A DNA stretch of 47,676 nucleotides from Candidatus Nitrosopelagicus sp. (GCA_028345575.1 JAOMDR010000010.1:1-47676), one strand, 5' to 3'; positions 32,119 through 41,281 are shown, numbered from the stretch's first letter. Made by a program: numbers and translations. The notes: a model not told the origin generated them from the letters alone.

Positions 32119-33204
32119 TTATTTTTCTTGATCTTTGAAATATGGAATTACTTTATTTGCAAATTGATCAATAGAACCAAAGTAATTTGAGCCCCAGAAT
32201 CTTATAACAAAATGATTTACCCCTGCTTGAAGGAATTTTTCAAATACTTCAATCACATCGTCTGGTGTACCTACTCCAACTGAAGATCTTGCAATCTTAT
32301 CTGGAATTGTTGTTGCAGCTTCTCTCATCTTTACAATCCAATCTTGGTTTGACATTGAATATTCTGTAAAGTATTTTTTGAAATCAAATCCTTCTACATC
32401 TTTTAATCCGTGAACTCTAAGAACTTCTGGTTTAAACAAACTAACTTTGATTGCTTCTTTCATTTTTGCCCATGATGTCTCTGCATCATCTGAGAAATAT
32501 ACGTCGATATCTAATGCCATCTGGAAATCTTGTTTATCTTCTTCAGTTCTTTCATTTTCATTCATTGACTTAACAATTTGATCTTTATGATCTTCAAATA
32601 ATTCTGGTGTATATCCAATTGGTAACCATCCATCTCCATATTTGCCTGTCATTTTTAGTGTACGTGGTCCTCCAGATGCCATGTAAATTGGAACATGTGG
32701 TTGTCGCACTGATTTTGCTTGAAGACACGCTTCTGTTAATTGATAATATTTTCCTTCCCAAGTTTTTCTATTATCTGGGTCTGAATCGTATAGTTGTTTG
32801 ATAACTTGTAGTTGTTCTTCAAATTTTGATACTGGTTTATCAAATGGAATGTTAAATTCTTTAAGATTTTGTGCTTCTCCTGCGCCAATTCCTAATGTTC
32901 CTCTTCCTTTTGATAGTCTGTCTAATGTAATTGATGCTAGTGCAATGTTTGATGGATGTCTTCGTAATGCATCTGTTACACAGGTTCCTAGTTCTACGTT
33001 ATTTGTAACTGCTGCAATTCCTGCAAGCATAACCCATGGGTCATTGACAATTGCGTTACTCCATTGTGGAACATTTGAGTGGTCCATGTACCAAATTGAA
33101 TGATAACCTGTTTTGTCTGCTAAACTACATGCTGTTAAAATTTGATCTTCAGTTAATCCTAATCTTGCTACGTTTAATCCATTTTGAATTCCGAATTTGA
33201 GCAT
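32119..33204 (-). CDS. Luciferase-like (LLM) F420/flavin-dependent oxidoreductase
   Basis: The 361-residue TIM-barrel protein shows the bacterial-luciferase-like pattern: GYHSIWYMDHSN, NVELGTCVTDALRRHPSNIA, LSKGRGTLGIGAGEAQNLKEF and GKYGDGWLPIGYTPE. Close archaeal relatives are annotated as methylene-H4MPT reductase-like or F420-dependent oxidoreductases. Cofactor F420 is likely in this lineage but not readable from the sequence. A TATA-like CTTTATTAAC on the minus strand lies about 32 nt before the ATG. Confidence 0.85.
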   Translation of the reverse strand: MLKFGIQNGLNVARLGLTEDQILTACSLADKTGYHSIWYMDHSNVPQWSNAIVNDPWVMLAGIAAVTNNVELGTCVTDALRRHPSNIALASITLDRLSKGRGTLGIGAGEAQNLKEFNIPFDKPVSKFEEQLQVIKQLYDSDPDNRKTWEGKYYQLTEACLQAKSVRQPHVPIYMASGGPRTLKMTGKYGDGWLPIGYTPELFEDHKDQIVKSMNENERTEEDKQDFQMALDIDVYFSDDAETSWAKMKEAIKVSLFKPEVLRVHGLKDVEGFDFKKYFTEYSMSNQDWIVKMREAATTIPDKIARSSVGVGTPDDVIEVFEKFLQAGVNHFVIRFWGSNYFGSIDQFANKVIPYFKDQEK

Positions 33205-33295
33205 TTTACCTGAAAATACTCGATAACGGGTGTTAATAAAGCATGGCGGTTTATGTTGCCACTATTAAATAAAAATATAAAAAAGAAATAATGTT

Positions 33296-34240
33296 TTAGA
33301 GATTTCCAGCTTTAATGTCGTTAAGACATTTTACAACGTCTTCTTTTGAAATTGGAATTGGATTTGGATCTAAATGACCTTTGTCTGTCATTACTACATC
33401 TGCTGCTTGATCAACATCTGCTTTTAGTTCTAATTTGTCAAATCCCATCTTCTCGATAATTTCTTTGAATCTGTCATAAAATATCGACTTGTTATGTTTG
33501 TGGGCAACTGTGGTACATGATGACAATGAATAGCCATGTGGTACACCTTCATTTGAAAAGACATATGATAATGCATGTCCTAATGTGGTTGAACAGTTTC
33601 CGAAACCCATTCCTGATAACATGGATCCGTATGGATAATTCTCTGGTTTATCATTCATGATTGCATCATACAATACATCAAATGCTTGTTTACACAATGT
33701 TTTGGTAAGATCATTTCCAAGTTTACTATCATAACCTTCCGTTGCTTGTGCACATGCATCACATACTGAACTTTTGATAACTTGCTCTGGTGTTCCGTCC
33801 ATAAAGTATGAATCAATTACTGCTCTATCTGCAAGGAATCTATCCTCTCGTAACAGTTTCTTTTTTCCATCAAACTTTAGAACACAATATGTTGTCATTT
33901 CTGCACCTGTTCCAAATGTTGTAGGAATTAGAATTTTTTCTACATCCATTTCTGAAGCAGCATATTTTACAACGTCCATTGAACTTCCTCCTCCTAATCC
34001 AATCATTGCACTAATGTTTTTGGATTTGTATTCCTCAATTACCTCTTTAACCATTTCAATTGATGGTTCTGGTTGGACTTTGTCGTACAAGATGTAATCT
34101 TGTATGCCCATTTTCCCTAACCATTTGTCAGATAATTCTGGAGGTACGGTTGTAACTACTAAAGCATTTTTTGGATATTCAGCTTGTGATAATGCATCTT
34201 CCCCAAATTGAATTACTTTGGGAATTCTTACTGTATCCAT
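33296..34240 (-). CDS. Iron-type alcohol dehydrogenase family protein with one metal ligand changed
   Basis: The 314-residue protein has the NAD(P)-binding GLGGGSSMDVVKYAA and the C-terminal metal region GHALSYVFSNEGVPHG. In the family, metal is held by an Asp and three His; here the first pair (DxxxH) reads DACAQ, so glutamine replaces the first His, while the later two remain. Nitrosopumilus uses a member of this family as malonic semialdehyde reductase in the 3-hydroxypropionate/4-hydroxybutyrate cycle; this gene is a candidate, not proven. It is shorter than the usual 380 aa. A TATA element at 34261-34272 precedes it. Confidence 0.8.
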   Translation of the reverse strand: MDTVRIPKVIQFGEDALSQAEYPKNALVVTTVPPELSDKWLGKMGIQDYILYDKVQPEPSIEMVKEVIEEYKSKNISAMIGLGGGSSMDVVKYAASEMDVEKILIPTTFGTGAEMTTYCVLKFDGKKKLLREDRFLADRAVIDSYFMDGTPEQVIKSSVCDACAQATEGYDSKLGNDLTKTLCKQAFDVLYDAIMNDKPENYPYGSMLSGMGFGNCSTTLGHALSYVFSNEGVPHGYSLSSCTTVAHKHNKSIFYDRFKEIIEKMGFDKLELKADVDQAADVVMTDKGHLDPNPIPISKEDVVKCLNDIKAGNL

Positions 34241-34260
34241 ATTTGATATGAAATACTATT

Positions 34261-34272
34261 CTTACTTATACC
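34261..34272 (-). promoter_or_regulatory. TATA-like promoter element of the iron-type ADH gene
   Basis: The minus strand reads GGTATAAGTAAG, centred about 25 nt before the ATG at 34240. The 78-nt gap is shared with the divergent glycerate kinase gene. Confidence 0.45.
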
Positions 34273-34318
34273 TTCCAATATCAAAAACTTAAGTTATTTT
34301 CATTTCAATCATAATTAG

Positions 34319-35602
34319 TTGATCAAAACTCCTTCAAAACTACCTCTCAATCATAATTCTCGTGACATTCTAAAAATATTGAATGAAGGTATGATTGAAT
34401 CAATTCCTTCTACACATCTAAAAAAACACATATTAAAAAATAAAATAAAAACTCCTTCATCTCAAATAGATCTTAAAAAATTCAATCGTGTATTTCTAGT
34501 TGCAATTGGTAAATCTGCAGGTACCATGACCGAATATGTTTCGAAAAAAATTAATTTTGAAAGTGGAATAGTTGTTGTACCAAAAGGGGTTGTACCAAAA
34601 ATAGATACTTCTACTTTTGAAATAATTACCTCCGGGCATCCTCTCCCAAATCACAACAGTCTAAAATCTGGAAAAGCCTTAATCAAATTTTTGAATGACA
34701 CAACAAAACATGATTTTGTATTATTTCTTATTTCGGGTGGTGGGTCTGCATTATCTATATTACCTAATTCAATTTCTTTGCGTGATAAAATACGTGTAAA
34801 CCATGAATTAATCAGATCGGGTGCTAACATTAACGAAATTGCATGCATTCGTAAGCATTTATCACTAATCAAAGGTGGACGTTTAATTCAAAAAATGAAT
34901 TGTAATGGAATATCATTTCTTGTTTCTGATGTAATTGGAGATGATATCGGTTCTATTGCCTCTGGGCTTACTTCATATGATAAATCAACTTTTTCAGATG
35001 CACTTAGAATTGTGAAAAAATTCTCTCTTGAACATAAACTTCCAAAATCTGCATTATCTGTTCTAAAATCTGGGGCTAATGGAGAAATATCTGAAACTCC
35101 AAAAAAACCTAGAATTAAAAACATTATACTCTTAAACAATTTAACATGTCTTACAAAAATGAAAATTAAATCAAAAAAATTAGGTTACAATACAACTATA
35201 ATCTCAAATATTGATAATGGTATAGACGATGTTACAAAACATATTGTAGATGTGGTGATTAAGTCTAGAAATAATTGTCTAGTTTTTGGTGGAGAACCCA
35301 CTGTTAATGTAACTGGAAATGGAAAAGGAGGACGTAATCAAGAACTTGTATTACGTTTGTATGAAAAATTAAAATTTAACAAATATAACTTCACAATTGC
35401 ATCAATAGGTACTGATGGAATTGATGGAAATACAAAATTTGCAGGTTCTCTATTTTCTACTGAATACAAATATGATGGTAAACCATATTTAAAAAATAAT
35501 GATTCTTCATCATTTTTTAAAAAATTTGGAGGATTAATTGAAACAGGTGTTACTCAAAACAATGTAAATGACATCGGTGTGATTATTAGACATAACCTTT
35601 AG
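34319..35602 (+). CDS. Glycerate 2-kinase, MOFRL family, TTG start
   Basis: The 427-residue protein has the two-domain layout of type-2 glycerate kinases: N-terminal DUF4147 (FNRVFLVAIGKSAGTMTEYVS; SGGGSALSILP; CIRKHLSLIKGGRL) and C-terminal MOFRL (FGGEPTVNVTGNGKGGRNQELVLR; GTDGIDGNTKFAGS). It phosphorylates glycerate to 2-phosphoglycerate. The frame starts at TTG 34319. It converges on a hypothetical gene with a 17-nt overlap. Confidence 0.92.
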   Translation: MIKTPSKLPLNHNSRDILKILNEGMIESIPSTHLKKHILKNKIKTPSSQIDLKKFNRVFLVAIGKSAGTMTEYVSKKINFESGIVVVPKGVVPKIDTSTFEIITSGHPLPNHNSLKSGKALIKFLNDTTKHDFVLFLISGGGSALSILPNSISLRDKIRVNHELIRSGANINEIACIRKHLSLIKGGRLIQKMNCNGISFLVSDVIGDDIGSIASGLTSYDKSTFSDALRIVKKFSLEHKLPKSALSVLKSGANGEISETPKKPRIKNIILLNNLTCLTKMKIKSKKLGYNTTIISNIDNGIDDVTKHIVDVVIKSRNNCLVFGGEPTVNVTGNGKGGRNQELVLRLYEKLKFNKYNFTIASIGTDGIDGNTKFAGSLFSTEYKYDGKPYLKNNDSSSFFKKFGGLIETGVTQNNVNDIGVIIRHNL

Positions 35603-36026
35603 AATCTCTTCCTGCAGTATCCTCTTTTGCAAAAAGATGCCTAGTTGCAATATTTTTTTTAGATTCTATAAATTCATAATTTATTTTTAATTTTCTTAAA
35701 TTTGTTAATTGATTTATGAAGTATACTTTATCATTAATTATTTCATTATCATTTTTCTCTCCTTTAGTCATAATTCCAAACATTATTTCTGAATCACACA
35801 TTACATTAACTACATCATTATCTTTGATGATGTTTACGCCTAATCCCCAGTAAATTCCCACATGAAGTGCAACGAATTTGGATTCTTCATTATTTGTTAT
35901 GTTTAATTTTCCTCCAGACCGAAACGCTGGTGGATGCTCTCTTATTTGATTTGCAATATTACTTTCTGTTTTTATTGACCATGAATATTCTTTGGTATTA
36001 CCATCAAAGAAAATTTCATGTTCCAT
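35586..36026 (-). CDS. Hypothetical protein, 146 aa
   Basis: A soluble alpha/beta protein starting MEHEIFFDGNTKEYSWSI, with an AFRSGGKLNITNNEESKFVALHVGIYWGLGV core. I recognise no family or motif. Its 3' end overlaps the glycerate kinase 3' end by 17 nt in opposite orientation. The fully open frame and ATG start support a real gene. Confidence 0.65.
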   Translation of the reverse strand: MEHEIFFDGNTKEYSWSIKTESNIANQIREHPPAFRSGGKLNITNNEESKFVALHVGIYWGLGVNIIKDNDVVNVMCDSEIMFGIMTKGEKNDNEIINDKVYFINQLTNLRKLKINYEFIESKKNIATRHLFAKEDTAGRDSKGYV

Positions 36027-36087
36027 AAGTCAACCAAAAAGGTGTTTTTTGTCTATTTAATTTGTATTCTGGTCTTAATGATCCACA

Positions 36088-36309
36088 TTGAAATTAATTT
36101 TCATGATGAAGTCACATAATTTCTTCAGAAAAATGGTTGATGAATTAGTGGAATTCTCAGCACATGATCCTGAATTAGCTGACGGAATAAAATGGCTAGA
36201 TAGTCAGGCTCAAAAAAAGGGCATCACATTTTATGATATGGTTTTTGAAGTATTATACAGCCACGATGTAAATTCAAAAGCTCAAAACTGGTTGAAAACA
36301 AGAAATTAA
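36088..36309 (+). CDS. Hypothetical helical small protein, 73 aa
   Basis: A small charged alpha-helical protein (FFRKMVDELVEFSAHDPELAD...). Starts are TTG 36088 or ATG 36103/36106; a TATA-like CTATTTAA near 36053-36060 fits a start site close to 36088. No family recognised. The stop abuts that of citrate synthase on the other strand with no gap. Confidence 0.55.
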   Translation: MKLIFMMKSHNFFRKMVDELVEFSAHDPELADGIKWLDSQAQKKGITFYDMVFEVLYSHDVNSKAQNWLKTRN

Positions 36310-37473
36310 TTATTTTCGATCTTCTATTGGTATGTAATTACACCCTTGCGGACCTTCATATTTTCCAACGTATGTCGCTTTAGGTCTGTATAGCATTGGT
36401 TTTGGTGCAGCTTCAGCAAATTTTTCTTCAATGACATGTGCGGTCCATCCTGAAACTCGTGATATCGCAAAAATTGGTGTATTCAAATCCATTGGAATAT
36501 TTAGCATATAGTAAACTGATGCACTGTAAAGATCAACATTTGGAAAAATATCTCTTTCTTTTCTATTCTTCATTATTTCTGCAGTAGTCTCTTCTACCTT
36601 TTTTGTAATCTCAAACCATGGCAATCCTGTTTTTTCAGATAATTTTTTTGATAATTCTTTTAGAACCATTGAGCGAGGATCAACTGTTTTGTAAACTGCA
36701 TGCCCCATGCCCATAATTCTATCTCCATTTTCAATTTTAGATTTAACCCACTCTTTTGCATTATTTTCATCTTTGATATCTAGTAACATTTTCATAACTT
36801 CATAATTTGCTCCTCCATGTAATTCTCCACTTAATGCACCAACTGCTGCACTAACTGCGGAATACATATGCGCTCGAGTTGATGCAACCTCTCTTGCAGC
36901 AAAAGTAGATGCGTTAAATGTATGATCTGCATGTAGAATTAAACAGACATCAAACACACGTTCCATTTCTTTATCTGGTTTGTTTCCTGTTAGCATGTAT
37001 AGAAAGTTTGAAGCATGACTCAATTCTGGATCTGGCTGAATTGGTTCTTTTTCATTTCTGACTCTTTCCCAACTTGAAATAATGGTTGGAACTTTGGCAA
37101 TTAGATTGATTGCTCTTTGTTGACTAATTTCTTTTTCAGTTCCTTGCTCATCATAATAGCCCGCCAACGCTGCAACAAATGCTTGTAACACATCCATGGG
37201 ATGGGCATTTTTTCTCCAGTTTCTCATATTTTTTTGCATTTGTTCAGGAATAGCCCTTGCTTCTTTTAGCTTTGATGTAAACTCCTCAAATTCTATCTTA
37301 TTTGGCAAATGATCATGTAACAGTAAAAAACAGCATTCCTCAAAATTTGAATTTTTTGTTAAATCTAAAACATCAAATCCACGATAAATGAGCTTACCCT
37401 TTTCTCCATCAATTAGGGATATTTTTGTATCTGCAATTGGGATATTTCGTAATCCGATATTTTTAGTTTCCAT
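36310..37473 (-). CDS. gltA: Citrate synthase
   Basis: The 387-residue protein has the family blocks LIYRGFDVLDL, the histidine-containing HADHTFNASTFAAREVAS, GALSGELHGGANYEVMKML, and the catalytic GMGHAVYKTVDPR. It condenses acetyl-CoA and oxaloacetate to citrate in the TCA pathway. Length fits the archaeal/type I short form. It stands alone, with a TATA-like element 27 nt upstream of its ATG. A 2-methylcitrate synthase role cannot be excluded from sequence alone. Confidence 0.93.
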   Translation of the reverse strand: METKNIGLRNIPIADTKISLIDGEKGKLIYRGFDVLDLTKNSNFEECCFLLLHDHLPNKIEFEEFTSKLKEARAIPEQMQKNMRNWRKNAHPMDVLQAFVAALAGYYDEQGTEKEISQQRAINLIAKVPTIISSWERVRNEKEPIQPDPELSHASNFLYMLTGNKPDKEMERVFDVCLILHADHTFNASTFAAREVASTRAHMYSAVSAAVGALSGELHGGANYEVMKMLLDIKDENNAKEWVKSKIENGDRIMGMGHAVYKTVDPRSMVLKELSKKLSEKTGLPWFEITKKVEETTAEIMKNRKERDIFPNVDLYSASVYYMLNIPMDLNTPIFAISRVSGWTAHVIEEKFAEAAPKPMLYRPKATYVGKYEGPQGCNYIPIEDRK

Positions 37474-37495
37474 ACATTCCTCGTAATTTTTCGAC

Positions 37496-37504
37496 TTTTA
37501 AATT
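37496..37504 (-). promoter_or_regulatory. TATA-like promoter element of citrate synthase
   Basis: The minus strand reads ATTTAAAAG, centred about 27 nt before the ATG at 37473. Confidence 0.4.
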
Positions 37505-37610
37505 TTCAAGTGAATTGTCACATATCTGAGAATTCTCAGTCAATACTTTTCGATGTAGTAATCTAAAGAATCAAAGCTTGCGCATAATAGATCATATTTC
37601 ATTAATTTAC

Positions 37611-37802
37611 ATGTCTACCTTATCTGAGCGTGAAATGAGACAGAGAATTGATGAAGAAATTCTTAATGCAACACCTGAATTTTTACAAGTAATTCAAAAA
37701 TTTGATCAAGAAAACCAATTGAATTATTCTACAATTTATGAGATTTATTCCACAATCATTAATTCAGAAAAAACAATATCTGCAAAATCAAAACAGAAAT
37801 AA
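37611..37802 (+). CDS. Hypothetical small helical protein (63 aa)
   Basis: From ATG 37611 the product is MSTLSEREMRQRIDEEILN..., mostly charged helices, with a basic tail. TTG 37578 would add 11 residues of less typical composition, so the ATG is preferred. No family is recognised. It precedes the DHH phosphoesterase gene by 43 nt on the same strand. Confidence 0.5.
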   Translation: MSTLSEREMRQRIDEEILNATPEFLQVIQKFDQENQLNYSTIYEIYSTIINSEKTISAKSKQK

Positions 37803-37845
37803 TCATTTTTGGTTTAAATGTGGGTTCCTCTAATTTTCAACATTA

Positions 37846-38841
37846 ATGGTAGCTAAAATCAAAAAATCAAAAATTGTATGTGTTTCTCATAGAGAGGATG
37901 CAGATGGTATAAGCTCTGCAGCATTAATTAAACAAGCATTTGGTGGTGAAACAATTCTTGTGGATTATCCTGGAATGATGGATAGTATGGAACCACTAAG
38001 AACTGATCAAAAATTAAAAGAATTGTATATCTGTGATGTTGGATTAAATAAAAAAAATGAATCTGATTTTGTTGAACTTTTAACCCAATTAAGAAAGCGA
38101 AGTGTAAAAGTTGCATATATCGATCATCATGATCTTGATAAAAAAATTATCAAACAATTAGAAAAAATCAAAGTCAAAGTTGTTCATGATACAAATGAAT
38201 GTGCATCTGTTCAAGTTTACAATACGTACAAAAATAAATTAAAAGATCACGCTGCATTCATTGCTGCTTGTGCCGCAATAACTGATTATATGGAGGATAG
38301 GCCACTTGGTTCTAAATTATTACAAATATTTGATAGACAATTCGCATTAATCAGTGCAACCGTAATGACATACAATATTGTTGGACATCAAAAAGAACCT
38401 GATTATTTGTTATATTTGGTAGATGAACTTAGTGAATCAAAATACCCACATGAAATTCCAAACTCTTACGAATTTGCACAATTACAAGTTGACAAACTCG
38501 CTCAAATATTTTCAAAAGTGAAAAAAAATATGAAAGTAAAAAAGAATTTAGGTTATATGGAAATCACTGATTCTGGTGCAAGTGGAGCTGTAAATTTTGT
38601 ACTTGGTTTATCTGGAAAAGATGTTGGTATTGCATACAAAGAACGTGTTGATTATGGTGTGTATGCTGTATCTGTTAGAGGTTCAAAACAATGCAAAATA
38701 CATCTTGGAAAATTAGTTAACAAAATAACTGCTGAAATTGGCGGTTCCGGTGGTGGTCATGACAAAGCATGTGGTGCATCAATTCCAAAAGCAAAAATAT
38801 CGAAATTCATCAATGCAATAAATTCTGCATTGGAAAAATAG
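37846..38841 (+). CDS. DHH-DHHA1 phosphoesterase (RecJ-like)
   Basis: The 331-residue protein has DHH motifs SHREDADGISSAALI, DVGLNKKNESDF and AYIDHHDLDK in its first half, and the DHHA1 substrate domain ending GGSGGGHDKACGASIP. Metal ligands are the Asp/His of these motifs. Archaeal relatives include single-strand exonucleases, nanoRNases and GAN/RecJ-type replisome nucleases; which it is cannot be told. A hemerythrin-like gene follows after 1 nt, indicating an operon. Confidence 0.88.
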   Translation: MVAKIKKSKIVCVSHREDADGISSAALIKQAFGGETILVDYPGMMDSMEPLRTDQKLKELYICDVGLNKKNESDFVELLTQLRKRSVKVAYIDHHDLDKKIIKQLEKIKVKVVHDTNECASVQVYNTYKNKLKDHAAFIAACAAITDYMEDRPLGSKLLQIFDRQFALISATVMTYNIVGHQKEPDYLLYLVDELSESKYPHEIPNSYEFAQLQVDKLAQIFSKVKKNMKVKKNLGYMEITDSGASGAVNFVLGLSGKDVGIAYKERVDYGVYAVSVRGSKQCKIHLGKLVNKITAEIGGSGGGHDKACGASIPKAKISKFINAINSALEK

Positions 38842-38842
38842 A

Positions 38843-39397
38843 TTGTCAACTGAATCATTACGTAAAGATCATAAATTAATTGAAAAAGTACTACAGGCCC
38901 TATCTGCAACAATCAAACTTCTAAGAGATGGAAAACAAATTCCTGAACAAATATTACTTCCAACACTTGATTTCACTCAAAATTTCACCGATGTTTGTCA
39001 TCATGGTAAAGAGGAGGAGGCATTATTTCCTGCACTTGAAAAATCCGGAATGCCTACGACCATGGGCCCGATACATATGATGTTAATTGAACATAAAAGA
39101 ACTAAAGAAATTGCAGAGCACATCGGTTTGGCATCAAAAAAGTATCTTGAAAATGGTGATTCGACCTATTTGATAGAAACTTTGGAACTTTACGTTCAAC
39201 ATGTAACTGAACATTTGTGGAAAGAAAATAACCGATTATTCATGATGGCTGATACACGATTAAACTCAACTTCGCATGAAATTGATAAGAATTTGGATCA
39301 TGTAGAAGAAAAAAAACTCACTGAATTAGGAAAAACTCGTTCACACTATGAATCTCTTGTAGATGAATTAGAAAAAAATGTCTCTGAAATTAATTAG
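38843..39397 (+). CDS. Hemerythrin-like (HHE) protein
   Basis: The 184-residue helical protein starts at TTG 38843, 1 nt after the DHH gene stop. It carries hemerythrin-type ligands: His10 (RKDHK), HHGKEEEALFPALE, HMMLIEH, and HVTEHLWKENNRLF, the pattern for a diiron site. Such proteins bind oxygen or nitric oxide, or sense iron/redox. A charged helical tail follows. Pairing with a nuclease gene is by operon position only. It converges on RidA with an 8-nt overlap. Confidence 0.85.
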   Translation: MSTESLRKDHKLIEKVLQALSATIKLLRDGKQIPEQILLPTLDFTQNFTDVCHHGKEEEALFPALEKSGMPTTMGPIHMMLIEHKRTKEIAEHIGLASKKYLENGDSTYLIETLELYVQHVTEHLWKENNRLFMMADTRLNSTSHEIDKNLDHVEEKKLTELGKTRSHYESLVDELEKNVSEIN

Positions 39398-39848
39398 AAA
39401 ATTCTACAATCATATCAATTTCTACTGTTGAATTTAATGGAAGATTTGCTACTCCTACTGCAATCCTTGAATGTTTTGCCATATCTCCAAAAATTTCAAC
39501 TAACAAATCTGATGCTGCATTGATTACTTTTGGCTGTTCTGCAAAATTGGGATTAGAATTAACAAATCCTGAAATTCTAACAAATTTTGTAATCTTATCA
39601 AGTGAACCAAGATTTGCATTTAATTGCGCTAGACCATTAATTATACAAATTTTGGCAGCATCTCTTGCTGACTCTACTGATTGGGTTTCAGGTACTTTTC
39701 CTTCAAAAACTACTTTTCCCTCTTTCATTGGAATCTGTCCTGAAACAAAAGCCAAATTTCCGGTTGTTACCACTGGAATGTAAGATCCTGCTGGACTAGG
39801 AGGTGTTGGAATCTCAATACCTAATTCTTTTAGTTTCTCCTCAATCAT
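39390..39848 (-). CDS. RidA family (YjgF/UK114) protein
   Basis: The 152-residue protein has the family pattern: GSYIPVVTTGNLAFVSGQIP, DAAKICIINGLAQLNANLGSLDKI and the final RIAVGVANLPLNSTVEIDMIVEF. RidA hydrolyses reactive enamine/imine intermediates from pyridoxal enzymes; the usual RidA arginine appears as SRIAVGV. Subfamily and activity need checking. A TATA-like AACTAAATATAC on the minus strand lies about 24 nt upstream. Confidence 0.9.
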   Translation of the reverse strand: MIEEKLKELGIEIPTPPSPAGSYIPVVTTGNLAFVSGQIPMKEGKVVFEGKVPETQSVESARDAAKICIINGLAQLNANLGSLDKITKFVRISGFVNSNPNFAEQPKVINAASDLLVEIFGDMAKHSRIAVGVANLPLNSTVEIDMIVEFSN

Positions 39849-40002
39849 GAACTCTAATTGAAATTTGTATATTTAGTTCTATGTAGAATTATTCTAGGCA
39901 TCAACCTTAATTTCAGTTGAATTAATTTCACCAAAATTTCGATAGCAGTTTACTCTATCTAATACCTAGTCAAATCATGATTGAATTCATCAGTGATATA
40001 GA

Positions 40003-41214
40003 ATGAGTATGGCCCCCCAAGAATTAGAAAAAAGCGCTAGTAAATATGCGGCAGCTGCAATAAGAGCTGATTCACAAGGTGCTGCTGGAATGGCTATAAC
40101 TGACTATCAAAATGCATCTGACACTTTATTGAAATTAATACGACTTTATCCTACGAGTAGTCTAAACAAAATCTACAAGCAAAGTTATCAAAAATATCAA
40201 GAACGTATCCAAGCATTACGTGATAGTAATGGTGGAGATATTGCACCTGCAGTAGATCCTAACGCATCTCCAGAAGAACAAAAAAAGGCTCTTGCTAGAG
40301 CCCAACCTCACAAAGATGATGGTAATGATCTTGAAGATTTAGTTATGAGAGAGAAACCTGATGTAAAATGGTCTGAGGTAATTGGATTAGATGATGCAAA
40401 AGGTGCATTACGTGAATCAATTGTTTATCCTAGTAAAAGACCTGATTTATTCCCATTAGGTTGGCCAAGAGGAATGTTGTTGTATGGTCCACCTGGAACT
40501 GGAAAAACAATGCTTGCAGCAGCCACTGCAAATGAACTTGATGGTTATTTCATTAATGTTGATGCTGCATCAATGATGAGTAAATGGCTTGGTGAAGCAG
40601 AAAAAAATGTATCAAAATTATTCAATATGGCAAGAAAGTATAATGAAAAAGAAGGTAAACCTGTAATCTTATTCATCGATGAAGTTGACTCTCTTCTTGG
40701 AGATAGAAATAGTGAGGTTGGTGGTGAAATTAGAGCAAAAAATCAGTTCCTTTCTGAATTAGATGGTGTAAATGGAAAAGGTAAAGAAACCATGATGTAT
40801 GTAATTGGTGCAACTAACAAACCTTGGAGTTTAGATGAGCCATTTTTAAGACGTTTCCAAAAAAGAATCTATGTATCTCTTCCAGCAATGGATGCACGAA
40901 ATAAATTATTTGAACAATATACTGCTCCTCTAAAAAAATCGACCCGATTTAATCTGGTTAGTCTTGCAAAACAATTTGATGGATACAGTGCAAGTGATAT
41001 CAAAGATGTATGCCAAGGTGCACAATTGTTGGTTGTAAACGAATTATTCCGATCTGCTAATTATCATGAACCTGTTGACGGTGAACCTCCACAAGATCCT
41101 CGTGAGTTGACAATGGCTGATTTCAAAGATATCAAAGCAAGAAGAAAGCCAAGTGTTTCTATAGAGAATATTCGCGCATATCATAAGTGGAGCGAATCTT
41201 TTGGTGCACTCTGA
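40003..41214 (+). CDS. cdvC: CdvC, Vps4-like AAA ATPase of the Cdv division system
   Basis: The 403-residue protein has an N-terminal MIT domain (about residues 5-75), a linker, and an AAA module. Walker A is GPPGTGKT near residue 161, Walker B ILFIDEVDSLLG near 222, and the arginine-finger region FLRRFQKRIYV follows. It remodels ESCRT-III-like CdvB filaments during cell division. In thaumarchaea the cdv genes are dispersed, and no cdvA or cdvB is seen here. The 154-nt upstream gap has no clear TATA at leaderless spacing. An ATG at 40009 is an alternative. Confidence 0.92.
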   Translation: MSMAPQELEKSASKYAAAAIRADSQGAAGMAITDYQNASDTLLKLIRLYPTSSLNKIYKQSYQKYQERIQALRDSNGGDIAPAVDPNASPEEQKKALARAQPHKDDGNDLEDLVMREKPDVKWSEVIGLDDAKGALRESIVYPSKRPDLFPLGWPRGMLLYGPPGTGKTMLAAATANELDGYFINVDAASMMSKWLGEAEKNVSKLFNMARKYNEKEGKPVILFIDEVDSLLGDRNSEVGGEIRAKNQFLSELDGVNGKGKETMMYVIGATNKPWSLDEPFLRRFQKRIYVSLPAMDARNKLFEQYTAPLKKSTRFNLVSLAKQFDGYSASDIKDVCQGAQLLVVNELFRSANYHEPVDGEPPQDPRELTMADFKDIKARRKPSVSIENIRAYHKWSESFGAL

Positions 41215-41242
41215 TCGGTTTTCATACAGAGCACAAAGAAGC

Positions 41243-41250
41243 TTTTAAAT
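41243..41250 (+). promoter_or_regulatory. TATA-like promoter element of carA
   Basis: TTTTAAAT is placed to start transcription near 41272, just past an in-frame stop at 41270-41272. A leader or reading frame starting here contains no ATG, GTG or TTG in the carA frame. Confidence 0.4.
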
Positions 41251-41281
41251 CCTGATTCAAAGAGACTTGTAGAGGGTCACA

